Source of the DNA: Tolypothrix sp. PCC 7712
GTDB lineage: Bacteria; Cyanobacteriota; Cyanobacteriia; Cyanobacteriales; Nostocaceae
NCBI RefSeq assembly: GCF_025860405.1
Contig: NZ_CP063785.1
Coordinates: 1,364,001 to 1,428,000, forward strand
Direction: 5' to 3'
Length of the DNA stretch: 64,000 nucleotides
Both the position numbers and the translations under genes were made by a program. This document shows positions 20,335 to 31,300 of the stretch, in pieces. The stretch's first letter is position 1. Each line of letters begins with the position of its first letter. The notes beneath the pieces are model-generated. The model made no database searches. It was not told the DNA's origin and saw only the letters and a list, made by a program, of their open reading frames with translations.

Positions 20335-21387
20335 TCATCTTGAAGGAGTGGCTCGAACTCTCTCACGTAATAACAGTCCAGGTTTTAGTGATATAGATGT
20401 TGGAGATGCTAGCAATTTTGCATATCCCACCAATCCTTTACGACTTTCAAGCTTGACTGTTCCTTGCTGCTGACCTTCAGCATTGATGATTTCAAAAACA
20501 GCACTTTTATTCAAGTTCTCCAAATTTTTTGGATTAACACCACCAAGCCAAATTTCTATTTGATTTTCCTTAACTTGCGTAATTACCCCTTCTGCGCTCG
20601 GTGCTTGTACTCCAATAAAATACATGGGACGTTGCTGATAATCGCTGTTGGGTTTAACAAAAAGTACAGGCTCTTGAAAATTACCTTGCTCAAAACTTAA
20701 AGCATTGACATTGCGAGCAATATTCACAAATGATTCACCCAAAGTTAGATTTCCACTTTGCTGCCAGAGATACTGTGTAAAAGTATAAGTAAATAGTCCT
20801 GCATGAAAGTCATTAAAGCTGGCATCGATGGCAAATTGATCGCGCCTTGCACTTGCAAGCACAACTCCTTTAGGTATTCCGATTCTCCGTTGTTTTATAA
20901 ATTCCTCTGCTGACAAACCTAAACGTTGTAACCAGGTTGCTTGGTAAGCCTTTTCTTCGGGGCTAACTTGAAATTTCCCCTCTAACTGAGAAGATTTCAA
21001 TGCGCTACTGACTAAACCACCAGAATAGATAGTATCGATAACAAAAGTCACATTTTCCGTCTTCAATGCTGCCATCAATAACCAAAGTGTGTGTCCCGTA
21101 ACCTCTTTGGTGCTAGAAGAATTATCCGATGCTAATTGACTATCGACAGCAACCAAGCTACTAACAAAACCATCTGGATGATCCCGATCCGCGTCAATTA
21201 CTCGTGAACCATGTCCAGAAAAGTGAAATACTACCACATCCCCTGGTTTGGCTTGCTTAATCAAATGCTCCTCAAAGGCTTGTAAGATACCTTTGCGCGT
21301 GGCTTGTTTATCAGTCAGAGTCAAAATATTTTGAGGATTAAAACCAAAGCGGTGAATTAATAACTCACGTTGCAATAAAACGTCATT
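20335..21387 (-). pseudogene. caspase homologue lacking catalytic Cys, truncated at both ends
   Basis: The frame on the minus strand is similar along its whole length to residues about 67-415 of the caspase at 17969. His is kept (HFSGHGSRV) but DCCYSGG has become DTIYSGG, so neither Cys of that motif remains. The similarity continues upstream of the first usable start (TTG, 21375) through NDVLLQRELL right to the IS element border at 21387, so the 5' end, including LALLVGI, was removed. The 3' end stops at ATPSR where the intact homologue continues for about 340 residues. It is probably a dead gene descended from a pseudo-protease paralogue. Loss of the Cys may predate truncation. Confidence 0.8.
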
Positions 21388-22781
21388 AACCCTGTTTTGT
21401 CACTCTGGCAGTAGTATAATAAGGTAAAAATGCTAGAACCAAGACACAGAGCATGGTACAGCCCCGTCCAGCCGCACCAACAGTCAAATTTGTGGACGAA
21501 TATTGCCAGTGGTATAAAAGTCTGTTTCCAGATGTTAGGAGTTTCGAGGCTTTTAAATATCTCCATGTAGGCTGCATTTCTGATCTAAAACGTAAAACAT
21601 TGCCAGAAATAGCAAAAATCGTAGGATTAGATAACCAGCAAGGGTTGCATCATTTTCTAACTACATCACCTTGGGATATAGAAAAGTTAAGAACCTTAAG
21701 GTTAGAGTTAATTTTACAAGTGCTAAAAGGTAGACCAATCATTTTAATTATTGATGAGACAGGGGATAAAAAGAAAGGGAGCAAGACAGATTATGTGAAA
21801 CGGCAGTATATAGGAAATTTGGGAAAAACAGATAATGGAATTGTGGCAGTGACAGTATATGGTGTTTTCTGTGGGATGACATTTCCATTACTGTTTGAAG
21901 TGTATAAACCCAGGGAAAGATTACAGGCAGGAGATAAGTACCGCACTAAACCAGAAATAGCAGCAATACTGATAAAAAAGCTACAATCAATGGGTTTTAA
22001 ATTCAACTTAGTACTTGCAGATAGCTTATATGGAGAGAGTGGTAAGAATTTCATATCTGTATTAGATGAACTAAACTTGAACTATATAGTAGCGATTCGG
22101 TCAAATCATTATGTAGAAATACTTCCACGACAACATATTCAATATTTAAAGTGGCAGAAGTTTCAAAGGGTATTCTCTGACTTGAGTCGGGAAAATCGAT
22201 TTATTAGAGAAATTATTCCGGGAAAACGTGGAGAACTTAGATATTGGCAAATTACTACAGATCCAGAAAATTTGCCTGATAACACTACTTGGTATGTGAT
22301 GAGTAAATATCCAGACATTACGCCAAGAGAAGTTGGAAATTTTTACGGTTTAAGAACTTGGGTCGAGTACGGGTTAAAACAAAGTAAGAATGAATTAGGT
22401 TGGTCAGATTTTCGCCTGACTCACTACCCAGATATTGAGCGATGGTGGGAAATTATTTGCAGTGCTTATTTAATGGTTAGTCTGCATTCGGAGCAACTGT
22501 TTCAGTCTCCATCACAACGAGAGTCAAAATTTGTTTCACATCCTTGGTGGGATAATGGAAATGGCTGGAAGAACATTCTTAACAATCTTCGTTTGATTAT
22601 TCAACCTTTTACTTTATTTAATCTGATATATCCCTGGTTAACGGTTTTTCCTATTCCTCAATTAGCTTTGGGTTTTTTTAAACTTCAATCTATTATTTAT
22701 AGCCTCACCAGTTCAATTTTTATATCCCTGATTCACCCTGATTTCTACTTTTCCTCTGCCTAGAGTGACAAAAGAGGGTTA
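21387..22781 (+). mobile_element. IS701-family insertion sequence
   Basis: Terminal inverted repeats: left TAACCCTGTTTTGTCACTCT (21387-21406), right is the complement of TAACCCTCTTTTGTCACTCT (22762-22781), one mismatch over 20 bp. The element is about 1.39 kb and encodes one full-length transposase. IS701 elements normally duplicate a 4-bp YTAR target. Taking the repeats from the CCCT, the flanks are TTAA on the left and TTAT on the right, so no exact duplication is present. Both neighbouring genes are cut at its borders. Confidence 0.85.
21453..22763 (+). CDS. IS701-family transposase
   Basis: A 436-residue DDE transposase of normal length. The catalytic acidic residues are visible as Asp in LIIDETGDKKKG (about residue 109), Asp in LVLADSLYGE (about 190) and Glu in WVEYGLKQSKNELGW (about 310). 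IS701 proteins carry out cut-and-paste transposition. The ORF is intact, so the element may still be mobile. A Trp-rich C-terminus with hydrophobic stretches closes the protein. The stop codon lies within the right terminal repeat. Confidence 0.92.
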   Translation: MVQPRPAAPTVKFVDEYCQWYKSLFPDVRSFEAFKYLHVGCISDLKRKTLPEIAKIVGLDNQQGLHHFLTTSPWDIEKLRTLRLELILQVLKGRPIILIIDETGDKKKGSKTDYVKRQYIGNLGKTDNGIVAVTVYGVFCGMTFPLLFEVYKPRERLQAGDKYRTKPEIAAILIKKLQSMGFKFNLVLADSLYGESGKNFISVLDELNLNYIVAIRSNHYVEILPRQHIQYLKWQKFQRVFSDLSRENRFIREIIPGKRGELRYWQITTDPENLPDNTTWYVMSKYPDITPREVGNFYGLRTWVEYGLKQSKNELGWSDFRLTHYPDIERWWEIICSAYLMVSLHSEQLFQSPSQRESKFVSHPWWDNGNGWKNILNNLRLIIQPFTLFNLIYPWLTVFPIPQLALGFFKLQSIIYSLTSSIFISLIHPDFYFSSA

Positions 22782-24366
22782 TGTTCACGATCCCACAGAA
22801 CAAGAACAAGCAGTTGACGCATCACCCACTGTGGTAATTGAACAAGGACAGCAAAGTTATAAGGACACAGATAAACGCAAGCTAAAAGCTTTTGTGCAAG
22901 CAGCAGAGAAGTTGCGGGGTGAAAAAGACCAAAAGCTACAATCATGCATTACTACAGTCGATTCTCTGCTCAAAGAAGAGATGAACCCGATTGTCTGGTG
23001 TCGCTACATTGCTACGGCAAATTATGTAGCTGATGCTCTCAGGCAGAAATTAGAGAAAAAAGGAAGCCAAATTCGGGTAATCGCTATTACTGGGGAACTT
23101 TCAGAGGATGAGCGGGAAACTCGACTAGAAGAGTTAAAATCTTATCCCCAACGAGTGCTAGTAGCTACAGACTGTTTGAGTGAAGGGGTAAACCTGCAAA
23201 CACACTTCAGTGCTGTAATTCACTACGATTTACCCTGGAATCCTAATCGCTTAGAGCAACGGGAAGGACGTATAGACCGCTACGGTCAAACTGCCAGTCA
23301 GGTAAAAGCCTGCTTGCTTTATGGTCAGGATAATCCTGTTGATGGTGCGGTTCTGGATGTTCTAATTCGCAAAGCTGTTCAGATTCACAAATCTTTGGGG
23401 ATTACTGTTCCTGTGCCAATGGAAAGTACGACTGTAGCGGAGGCTGTTTTTAAATCTCTGTTTGAACGTGCTGCTGAAGTTATCCAGTTATCTCTGTTTG
23501 ATTTTCAGGAAGAATCAGCAGTTGATAAAGTTCATAAGAATTGGGACAACGCAGTTGAACGGGAGAAAATTAATCGGACTCGCTTTGCTCAACGTGCGAT
23601 TAAGCCTGAGCAAGTAGAACAGGAATTAATTGACTCTGACCAGATTTTAGGGAATGAGCAGGATGTAGAGCGTTTTGTCTTATCGGCGTGCGATCGCATC
23701 TCTTGTTCTTTAATTAAGAAAAAGCAGGGATGGTTACTTCCCCAACCACCAGATTTTCTCAAGTCAACGTTAGGGGATAAGTCGCGCTTACTCACTTTTA
23801 CCACCCCAGCACCAGAAGGTGTGGAATATGTGGGGCGGAATCATCCCTTGGTGGAAGGTTTAGCGCGGTACATCCTAGAAGATGCGCTTTCTCATAATAC
23901 AGAACCAATTGCAGCACGATGCGGCTTTACTACAACTAATGCTGTACAAAAGCGGACGACTTTACTGTTAGTAAGGCTACGGCATTTGTTAGACAGTTCT
24001 AAACGCAGTACAGAAACGCGAAATACTACATCTCTACTAGCGGAAGAATGCGCCGTTATCGGCTTTACAGGTTCGCCTTCTAGTCCTAACTGGTTGTCGC
24101 AGTTGTCAGCAACATCATTACTGCAACAAGCCAAGCCAGTCAGCGATGTTGGTAAAGCTATCAAGCAGGTGGAAATTGCTGACTTACTTGAAAGGTTAGA
24201 AGAACTCCAGCCAGATTTGGAAAAGTTTGCAGGGGAAAGGGCGGAAGAACTTTTACAAAGCCATAAGCGAGTGAGAGACATTACCAAAGAAGGACGAATC
24301 CGCGTCACTCCCCAATTGCCGATGGATGTTCTCGGCGTTTTTATCCTCCAACCTGGACGTAAGTAA
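22782..24366 (+). pseudogene. SNF2-type helicase, DrmD-like, 5'-truncated by IS
   Basis: The frame enters from inside the IS (a GTG at 22765 in the IS end could start it) and encodes about 527 residues of host origin. Helicase motifs of the second RecA domain are present: VIWCRYIATA-like motif IV region, VLVATDCLSEGVNLQ (motif V) and REGRIDRYGQ (motif VI). The whole first RecA domain, with Walker A and B, is missing, so ATPase activity must be lost. The long C-terminal region after the helicase core matches the general layout of the SNF2-like helicase DrmD of class 1 DISARM, and the following methylase and DUF1998 helicase genes agree. The gene is 62 bp from the methylase. Confidence 0.75.
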
Positions 24367-24428
24367 AAGGCTCGTAGTAGAGCTTTAGCGCCAAAGCAAA
24401 CGTAATTTTTATTCTTAATTCTCTATAT

Positions 24429-27400
24429 ATGAAAACTACATTAACTGCGCTTCAAATTGAAGGAAATTTACTGGCTCCAGATATGACTGCCCAAATGCTA
24501 GAAGGCAGTATCAAAGGACAATCGCCAGAGGATTTTGGTTTTAATAAAACTGATAAATTAGCAGATGAAATTGCTACAGCTTGGGGCGATGCTAAAGCAT
24601 ATTGGGCAGCATTTCAACGGGCATTGGCTAGATTAGATGAGAATAACACCGCTACAAGTATTACTCGTGAACTTTGGGCAGTGCCATTACTACAGAGTCT
24701 AGGCTATGACCCTGTATATACTGCAACAGCCGAAGTGGTGGAAGGACAAACCTATGCGATTTCCCATCGTGCGGAAGAGGGAGAAAATAAACCACCTATC
24801 CACATTATTGGTTGTCGGCTAGAAGTTGATAAACGTCCGCCCAGTGGCACACCCAGGCTATCAGCACACGCACTGGTGCAGGAGTATCTTAACAAGACAG
24901 AGCATTTGTGGGCGATCGCAACTAATGGTTTTCGTTGGCGGTTGCTACGTGATTCTTCGTTGATGACTCGTCTTACTTATATCGAATTTGACTTAGAGCA
25001 AATTCTCAACGGTGAAAACTTTGCTGAGTTTGGCTTATTTTATAGGCTGTTCCACCGTTCCCGCTTGCCTGAAGCTGTGGATGATGCAGATAAGTGTTTG
25101 CTGGAATATTACCATCAAGAAGCACTGCAACAAGGTGGACGAGTACGCGACAAACTTCGTGATGGGGTTGAAAAAGCTTTAGTTCAGCTAGGTAACGGCT
25201 TTATTCAACATCCGCAAAACGAACACCTGCGCCAAAAGTTAGGAATTATCCCCCATTACGAAACAGAAATTACAAGTTACGAATTTTACCGCCAATTGTT
25301 GCGGCTAATTTATCGCTTACTGTTTTTAATGGTGGCAGAATCTCGCAATTTATTATTAATTGGGGATGATGTAGAAAAAGCAAGAATCTACCGAGAATAT
25401 TACAGCATTGAGCGACTGCGAGAGTTAGCTGAACGTCCTCATTGGCGGCGGGAAGGTTTTCAAGATTTATGGCAGGGTTTGCGGGTAACTTTTTTACTAT
25501 TTGATGAAAACTGGCGCGGGGAAGTACTAGGTTTGTCTCCTCTGAATGGCGATTTATTTGGTTCTAATACTCTGTCAGCTTTAGATGATTGTGCAATTGA
25601 TAATTATGATTTACTTTTAGCAATTCGCCAGTTATCGCTGTATCAAGACAAGGTACAACTACGGCGGGTGAATTATGAATATTTAGATGTCGAAGAATTA
25701 GGAAGCGTTTATGAGAGTTTGTTAGATTTTCATCCCCAGGTAATACATAGTCAGGGGAGATATGAATTTGCTTTGGTTTTTGGTAGTGAAAGGAAAATTA
25801 CTGGTTCTTACTATACCCCGCCACAACTTGTACAACAACTCATCAAAACTGCACTTGTACCAGTAATTGAAGAAAAACTTCGCAGTACAAAAGATAAACT
25901 TCGCAATTCAGAAAATAATCAAGAATTAGAAAAAGCACTTTTGGATTTAAAAGTTTGCGATCCGGCTTGCGGTTCGGGACATTTTCTTTTAGCAGCAGCA
26001 AGATGTATTGGGAAAGAATTAGCCAAAGTTCGTACTGGCGAAGTAGAACCGGGAAGTGAACCTTTAAAATTAGCGATTAGAGATGTTATTCAAAATTGCA
26101 TTTATGGGGTGGATTTAAACCCGTTAGCTGTGGATTTGTGCAAGGTGGCGTTATGGATTGAAGGCTTTCCTGGTAAGTTACCCCTTACCTTTTTAGATCA
26201 CAGAATTAAATGTGGTAATTCCCTAGTGGGAGTGTTGGATATTAATTGTTTGAAAGAAGGAATACCTGATGAAGCGTATAAAGCTGTGACTGGGGATGAT
26301 AAGAAGTTAGCGACACAGCTTAAAAAGCGTAATAAGAAAGAGCAGGAAAATAAAGGACAATTATCAATAGATGAGAATTTAGAACCTGAACGGACACACT
26401 ATGCAGAAAGTGTGCGGGAGTTGGGACATATTGCTGAAGTCACACCGCAACAAGTGAGAGAAAAGCAAGCACGATATCAGCAAACTCGTAAAGAGTCGGG
26501 ATGGTGGCGGGATTATTCTGCTTGTAATTTATGGACTGCGGCATTTTTTACGCCGTTGACTGAACAGAATTTGCAACTGTTACCAACAACAGAAGCGTTA
26601 ACTCAGCTTTTACGTGGTAATTTACCAACTAAAAGAATAGTAGATGCAGCAAATAAATTAGCGGAAGATAAGCATTTCTTTCACTGGCCTTTAGAGTTTC
26701 CTGAAGTTTTTGAGCAAGGTGGATTTGATAGTGTGTTAGGAAATCCACCTTGGGAAAAGATAAAGTTACAAGAAAAAGAATTTTTTGCTTCTCACAGTGC
26801 GGAAATTGCTAACGCTGTCAATAAGGCAGCAAGGGAGAAGTTAATTAAGGAATTACCTAAGAAAAATCCTGTGTTAGCGCAAGCTTTTGAAGAAGCAAAG
26901 CATGATGCTGAAGCGCAAGGTAAGTTTATTAGAGAGTCGGGAAAATTCCCGTTGACTGCGGTAGGAGATATCAATACTTATGCTGTGTTTGCTGAGATTA
27001 CAAGAAAGTTGATTTCTCCTCTTGGCAGAGTTGGAGTCATTGTACCAACTGGTATCGTAACTGATAGTACGACTAAAAATTTCTTTAAAGAATTGTCGTT
27101 AACTAATACATTAGTTTCACTATTAGATTTAGAAAATCGTGTAGGTATTTTCCCCTCTGTACATAGAAGCTACAAATTTTGTTTGCTTACCATGAATAAC
27201 GTAGGAGTTAAACAAGCAGTATTTTCCTTTTTTGCAACACGTATTGGAGACTTAACAGATGAACGTCGTAGTTTCACTCTTGAACCGTATGAGATTTCAC
27301 TATTTAATCCTGAAACAAGTACTATGTTAGCTTTTCGGTCATCTTATGATAAAAAGTTAACTGTAAATATTTACAAACGCATATCTTACTTCTCTGAATG

Positions 27401-28262
27401 GCATTGCGAAATGCTTCAAGGCATATTTCACAGTAGTAATGATAATTCTCTATTTGTTAGTGAAATAGTTGACAATGACGAATATGTAGAGCTATATGAG
27501 CCGCGAATGTTTCACCAATTCGATCACCGTTATTCTTTATATAATTTTAGCAATAAGGAATTTAATGAGGTTACTGATCAAGAACATATAAATACTAATT
27601 TTAAAACTAATCCTCGCTATAAGGTAAAACAAAATGAACTTATGCGGAGGCTAAGTAAAGATAAAGATAATTGGATATTAGCATATCGGAGAATTGCTCG
27701 TTCTACAGATGAAAGAACAATGATTGCTTCTATAGTCCCAACGCATTGTATTAATGAAAATGGAGTAATTCTAATAAATTCTTATAAAGCACAACAATGG
27801 TTATTGCTATTATCAAACCTTAACAGTTTGGTTTTAGACTATATCTTGCGACAAAGGGATTGCTTCTCAATCAATAATTCTGATATTAGGCAGTTACCAA
27901 TTTTATTACCTAAATACTACACTCAAGAGGATATCGAATTCATCACCCCCCGTGTACTCGAATTAGTTTACACAGCTTGGGATATGCAACCCTTCGCCAA
28001 AGATATGGGATATGACGGTGAACCCTTCACTTGGAACCCCAACAGACGCGCATTATTAAGAGCAGAATTAGACGCATATTACGCCAAACTCTACGGACTC
28101 ACCCGTGATGAACTTCGATATATTCTCGACCCTGCTGATGTCTACGGCGAAGACTTCCCCAGCGAAACCTTCCGCGTTTTAAAGAATAACGAAATTAAGC
28201 AATTTGGCGAATACCGTACACAAAGATTAGTCCTAGATGCTTGGGACAAAATGTTTAAATAA
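24429..28262 (+). CDS. Eco57I-type N6-adenine DNA methylase, DrmMI-like
   Basis: A 1277-residue protein. Motif I of the SAM-binding fold is DPACGSGHFLLAAARCIG (about residue 511), and the catalytic motif IV is NPPW (about 771), the signature of N6-adenine methyltransferases. A helical N-terminal region of about 450 residues precedes it, and a target-recognition-like C-terminal region of about 400 residues follows. This size and layout fits the PglX/Eco57I group, including DrmMI of class 1 DISARM, in which methylation marks host DNA as self. It sits between the truncated SNF2 helicase and the DUF1998 helicase in the same direction, 74 bp before the latter. The reading frame is intact, so methylation could persist even though the upstream helicase is broken. 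Confidence 0.88.
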   Translation: MKTTLTALQIEGNLLAPDMTAQMLEGSIKGQSPEDFGFNKTDKLADEIATAWGDAKAYWAAFQRALARLDENNTATSITRELWAVPLLQSLGYDPVYTATAEVVEGQTYAISHRAEEGENKPPIHIIGCRLEVDKRPPSGTPRLSAHALVQEYLNKTEHLWAIATNGFRWRLLRDSSLMTRLTYIEFDLEQILNGENFAEFGLFYRLFHRSRLPEAVDDADKCLLEYYHQEALQQGGRVRDKLRDGVEKALVQLGNGFIQHPQNEHLRQKLGIIPHYETEITSYEFYRQLLRLIYRLLFLMVAESRNLLLIGDDVEKARIYREYYSIERLRELAERPHWRREGFQDLWQGLRVTFLLFDENWRGEVLGLSPLNGDLFGSNTLSALDDCAIDNYDLLLAIRQLSLYQDKVQLRRVNYEYLDVEELGSVYESLLDFHPQVIHSQGRYEFALVFGSERKITGSYYTPPQLVQQLIKTALVPVIEEKLRSTKDKLRNSENNQELEKALLDLKVCDPACGSGHFLLAAARCIGKELAKVRTGEVEPGSEPLKLAIRDVIQNCIYGVDLNPLAVDLCKVALWIEGFPGKLPLTFLDHRIKCGNSLVGVLDINCLKEGIPDEAYKAVTGDDKKLATQLKKRNKKEQENKGQLSIDENLEPERTHYAESVRELGHIAEVTPQQVREKQARYQQTRKESGWWRDYSACNLWTAAFFTPLTEQNLQLLPTTEALTQLLRGNLPTKRIVDAANKLAEDKHFFHWPLEFPEVFEQGGFDSVLGNPPWEKIKLQEKEFFASHSAEIANAVNKAAREKLIKELPKKNPVLAQAFEEAKHDAEAQGKFIRESGKFPLTAVGDINTYAVFAEITRKLISPLGRVGVIVPTGIVTDSTTKNFFKELSLTNTLVSLLDLENRVGIFPSVHRSYKFCLLTMNNVGVKQAVFSFFATRIGDLTDERRSFTLEPYEISLFNPETSTMLAFRSSYDKKLTVNIYKRISYFSEWHCEMLQGIFHSSNDNSLFVSEIVDNDEYVELYEPRMFHQFDHRYSLYNFSNKEFNEVTDQEHINTNFKTNPRYKVKQNELMRRLSKDKDNWILAYRRIARSTDERTMIASIVPTHCINENGVILINSYKAQQWLLLLSNLNSLVLDYILRQRDCFSINNSDIRQLPILLPKYYTQEDIEFITPRVLELVYTAWDMQPFAKDMGYDGEPFTWNPNRRALLRAELDAYYAKLYGLTRDELRYILDPADVYGEDFPSETFRVLKNNEIKQFGEYRTQRLVLDAWDKMFK

Positions 28263-28335
28263 ACTCGAATTTTATATTGTCCATATAGCTTAGTTATTTA
28301 AGCATTAATTATATATATTAACCACTATAAAACCG

Positions 28336-31300
28336 ATGAAGCTCCCAATTAAACTTCAGGATTTATTGCAACAGAATGAAAGCGCAATTGTAGCAGCTAG
28401 CACATTTTTTAGCCAAAAAATAGCATTGCTAGATTGTACAGGAGTGGTAACAGTCACTTCCGAACAACTAGCGCTTTTATTTTCCAGCATTCCTGAAGAT
28501 TGGGAATTCCAAGAATTTTCAGAAATTCTCAACTTATCTACTGTTAATTCAATTTTCAATCACCAACTTCAAGAATGGATTAATCAACGCTTAGGACACA
28601 CTCAACCCCAGTCCTCAATTACAAATGCCGAATTATCTAATACGAATGAACTCGATATTTTCAACTTCCGCAACGAAGTAATTGGCGACTACCGCCGCTA
28701 TATAGAAAGCTTCCTCAAAATCCGCGACTCCAAAGTCAAAGAATTTGTAGACGCAGAATTAGACAAAGGACAACTCTGGACAGATCCCCTAGTACAACTC
28801 AATCCCAGCTATAAAAAAGGTGCAACAGTCAAAGAATTAGTACAACAGCAAACCCTCCATCCAGACAGCGAAAACTACTTCTGCAAAAAAGACGGTACAC
28901 CTTTTACTTTCCATTACCACCAAAAGCAAGCATTTGAAACCGCACAACGCCAAGAACCCTACGTTGTCACTACAGGCACAGGTTCCGGTAAAAGCATGAC
29001 TTACGTCGTGCCTATTTTTGATGATTTACTGCGTCATCCCGAAATTTCCGGAGTCAGGGCAATATTGGTTTATCCCATGAATGCCTTAATTAACTCCCAA
29101 AAAGAAGAACTCGACAAATTTTTACGCCAAGTTCCCAATACTCACATTCGCGTCGAACAATACACCGGACAAGAAAGTTTAACCAGGAAAACCGAAATTC
29201 AAAACAACCCACCCCATATTTTGCTGACCAACTACGTGATGTTAGAGTTAATGCTCTCACGCACTCACGAAAATAAACTGGTCGAATCTGCAAATTTAAA
29301 ATTCTTGGTACTGGATGAATTACATACCTATCGAGGGCGACAAGGCGCAGATGTTGCCATCTTAATTCGTAAACTCCGGCAACGCAGCAAAAGTAATGAC
29401 GAATTACTCTGCATTGGCACCAGCGCCACCATGTCAACGGAAGGTTCTCGTCAACAACGCCGTCAGGTAGTAGCAGATGTGGCTAGTAAGTTATTTGGTG
29501 TAGAAATCAAACCCAGCAACGTCATTGATGAGACTCTAGAACGTTCTATCCAACGTGCTGAACCTACCATTGAACAACTGCGTCAAGCAATTTTGGCAGG
29601 CTTACCAAGCGATTTAGAACAGACACCAACAGAATTTCAAAATCATCCCCTAAGCTATTGGATAGAGATGAACTTCGGTTTAGAAGCAAGAGAAGGGCAT
29701 CTCGTCCGCCGTCAACCCATTAGTTTAGAAACAGGTGCAACCAAACTTGCCGAACAAACCCAGCTTCCAGAGGAAACTTGTTTAACAGTTCTCAAACAGA
29801 TGTTCCTCTGGGGAAGCAAAACCAAAGGACTGGCATTTCGCCTGCATCAGTTCATTTCCCAAGGGGGAAGCGTTTACGCCACAATTGAAAATCGAGACAA
29901 ACGCCATTTCACCCTAGAAGGACAATATACAACCACCGATAACCGCCTGCTTTATCCCCTGGTTTTTTGCCGAGAATGCGGACAGGATTACTATGTCGTG
30001 CGCTACGATGCCGATAAGCACATCATCCTACCCCAGTTGCCCACAGCATTAGATATCAGTCCTGACGATGCAGATATCACGGAAGGTTATCTTACCCTAG
30101 ATGAACCAGGACTATGGGATACAGGCGATGAAGATAGACTTCCTGACTCTTGGTTCAGTGAAACCAAAAAGAAAGGACGGGTTGCTAAAAAAGACTTTGC
30201 GCCGTTTATTCCTCGTAAGCTGCAAGTCCTAGCCAATGGTAAAGTTACATCCTCTCTGTTACAAGGAACCACTTGTTGGTTTATTCCCAAACCCTTTCTT
30301 ACCTGTCTCAACTGCGGCGTACTCCATGACAAGAAGCGCAACGAATTTACCAAACTCTCTCGCCTCAGCAGTGAAGGACGCAGTACCGCCACTACCTTGC
30401 TTTGCCTTTCTACCACCAGCCGCCTCAAGCAAGCCTTTACAGGGGAAAAAGCCAAAGCTGCCAAAATTCTCAGCTTTACCGATAACCGTCAAGATGCGTC
30501 TTTACAAGCCGGACATTTCAATGATTTTGTGCAAACCAGTTTTTTACGGGCTGCACTTTTAGGCGCAATTCAAGCTAAACAACAACTTACCCACAGCGAA
30601 TTAGCTAGTGTAGTCATCCAGTACATGGGAATTACTCAAAACGACTACGCCAAGCAACCAGCAGAATTTAGTGGTGGTAAGCGGCGCAATGAAGAAGCAT
30701 TTCGCAAACTGATTGAATACCGCCTTTACGAAGACTTGCGTCGGGGATGGCGCATCGTCCAACCCAACCTCGAACAGTGCGGACTGTTAGTAATTGAGTA
30801 TGACGGATTGCAAGAAGACTGTGCTGACAACAACCTTTGGCAAAAACACCGCCATCCCCTGCTACTACAAGCCACTCCCCAACAACGTTTCGTAATTACA
30901 CAAGCACTCCTCAACCATCTGCGGCGAGAATTAGCCATTGATGCCAAACTGTTGCAACCAGACCAAAAAGACTCACTTAGAAGCGAAGTTATTCAAATAA
31001 TTAAAGAACCTTGGGTATTTGACGAGAACGAATATCTGCATTTAGCAACTTGGGCAACCATTAGCAGTGGTAGCGAGAGAGCCAAAGTCAAGCTTACCAC
31101 TAGAAGTAAAATCGGAAGGTTTTTGCGATCGCCTAATACCTGGTCACTTCGTAGCCAACCTTTAACAGATACGGAATTTAACAGCTTAATCACCACTTTA
31201 GTTAGTGCTTTATGTGACGCTGGCTATTTAGTGCAACAAAAATCTGAGGTACAGCTACAAATTAGTTCTCTACTGTGGAAAGCAAGCAACCTCAAGGAAA

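Noticed and set aside
20464..20700. 78-residue plus-strand frame opposite the caspase remnant
   Set aside because: Antisense shadow of the caspase-like sequence, which has clear similarity to the gene at 17969.
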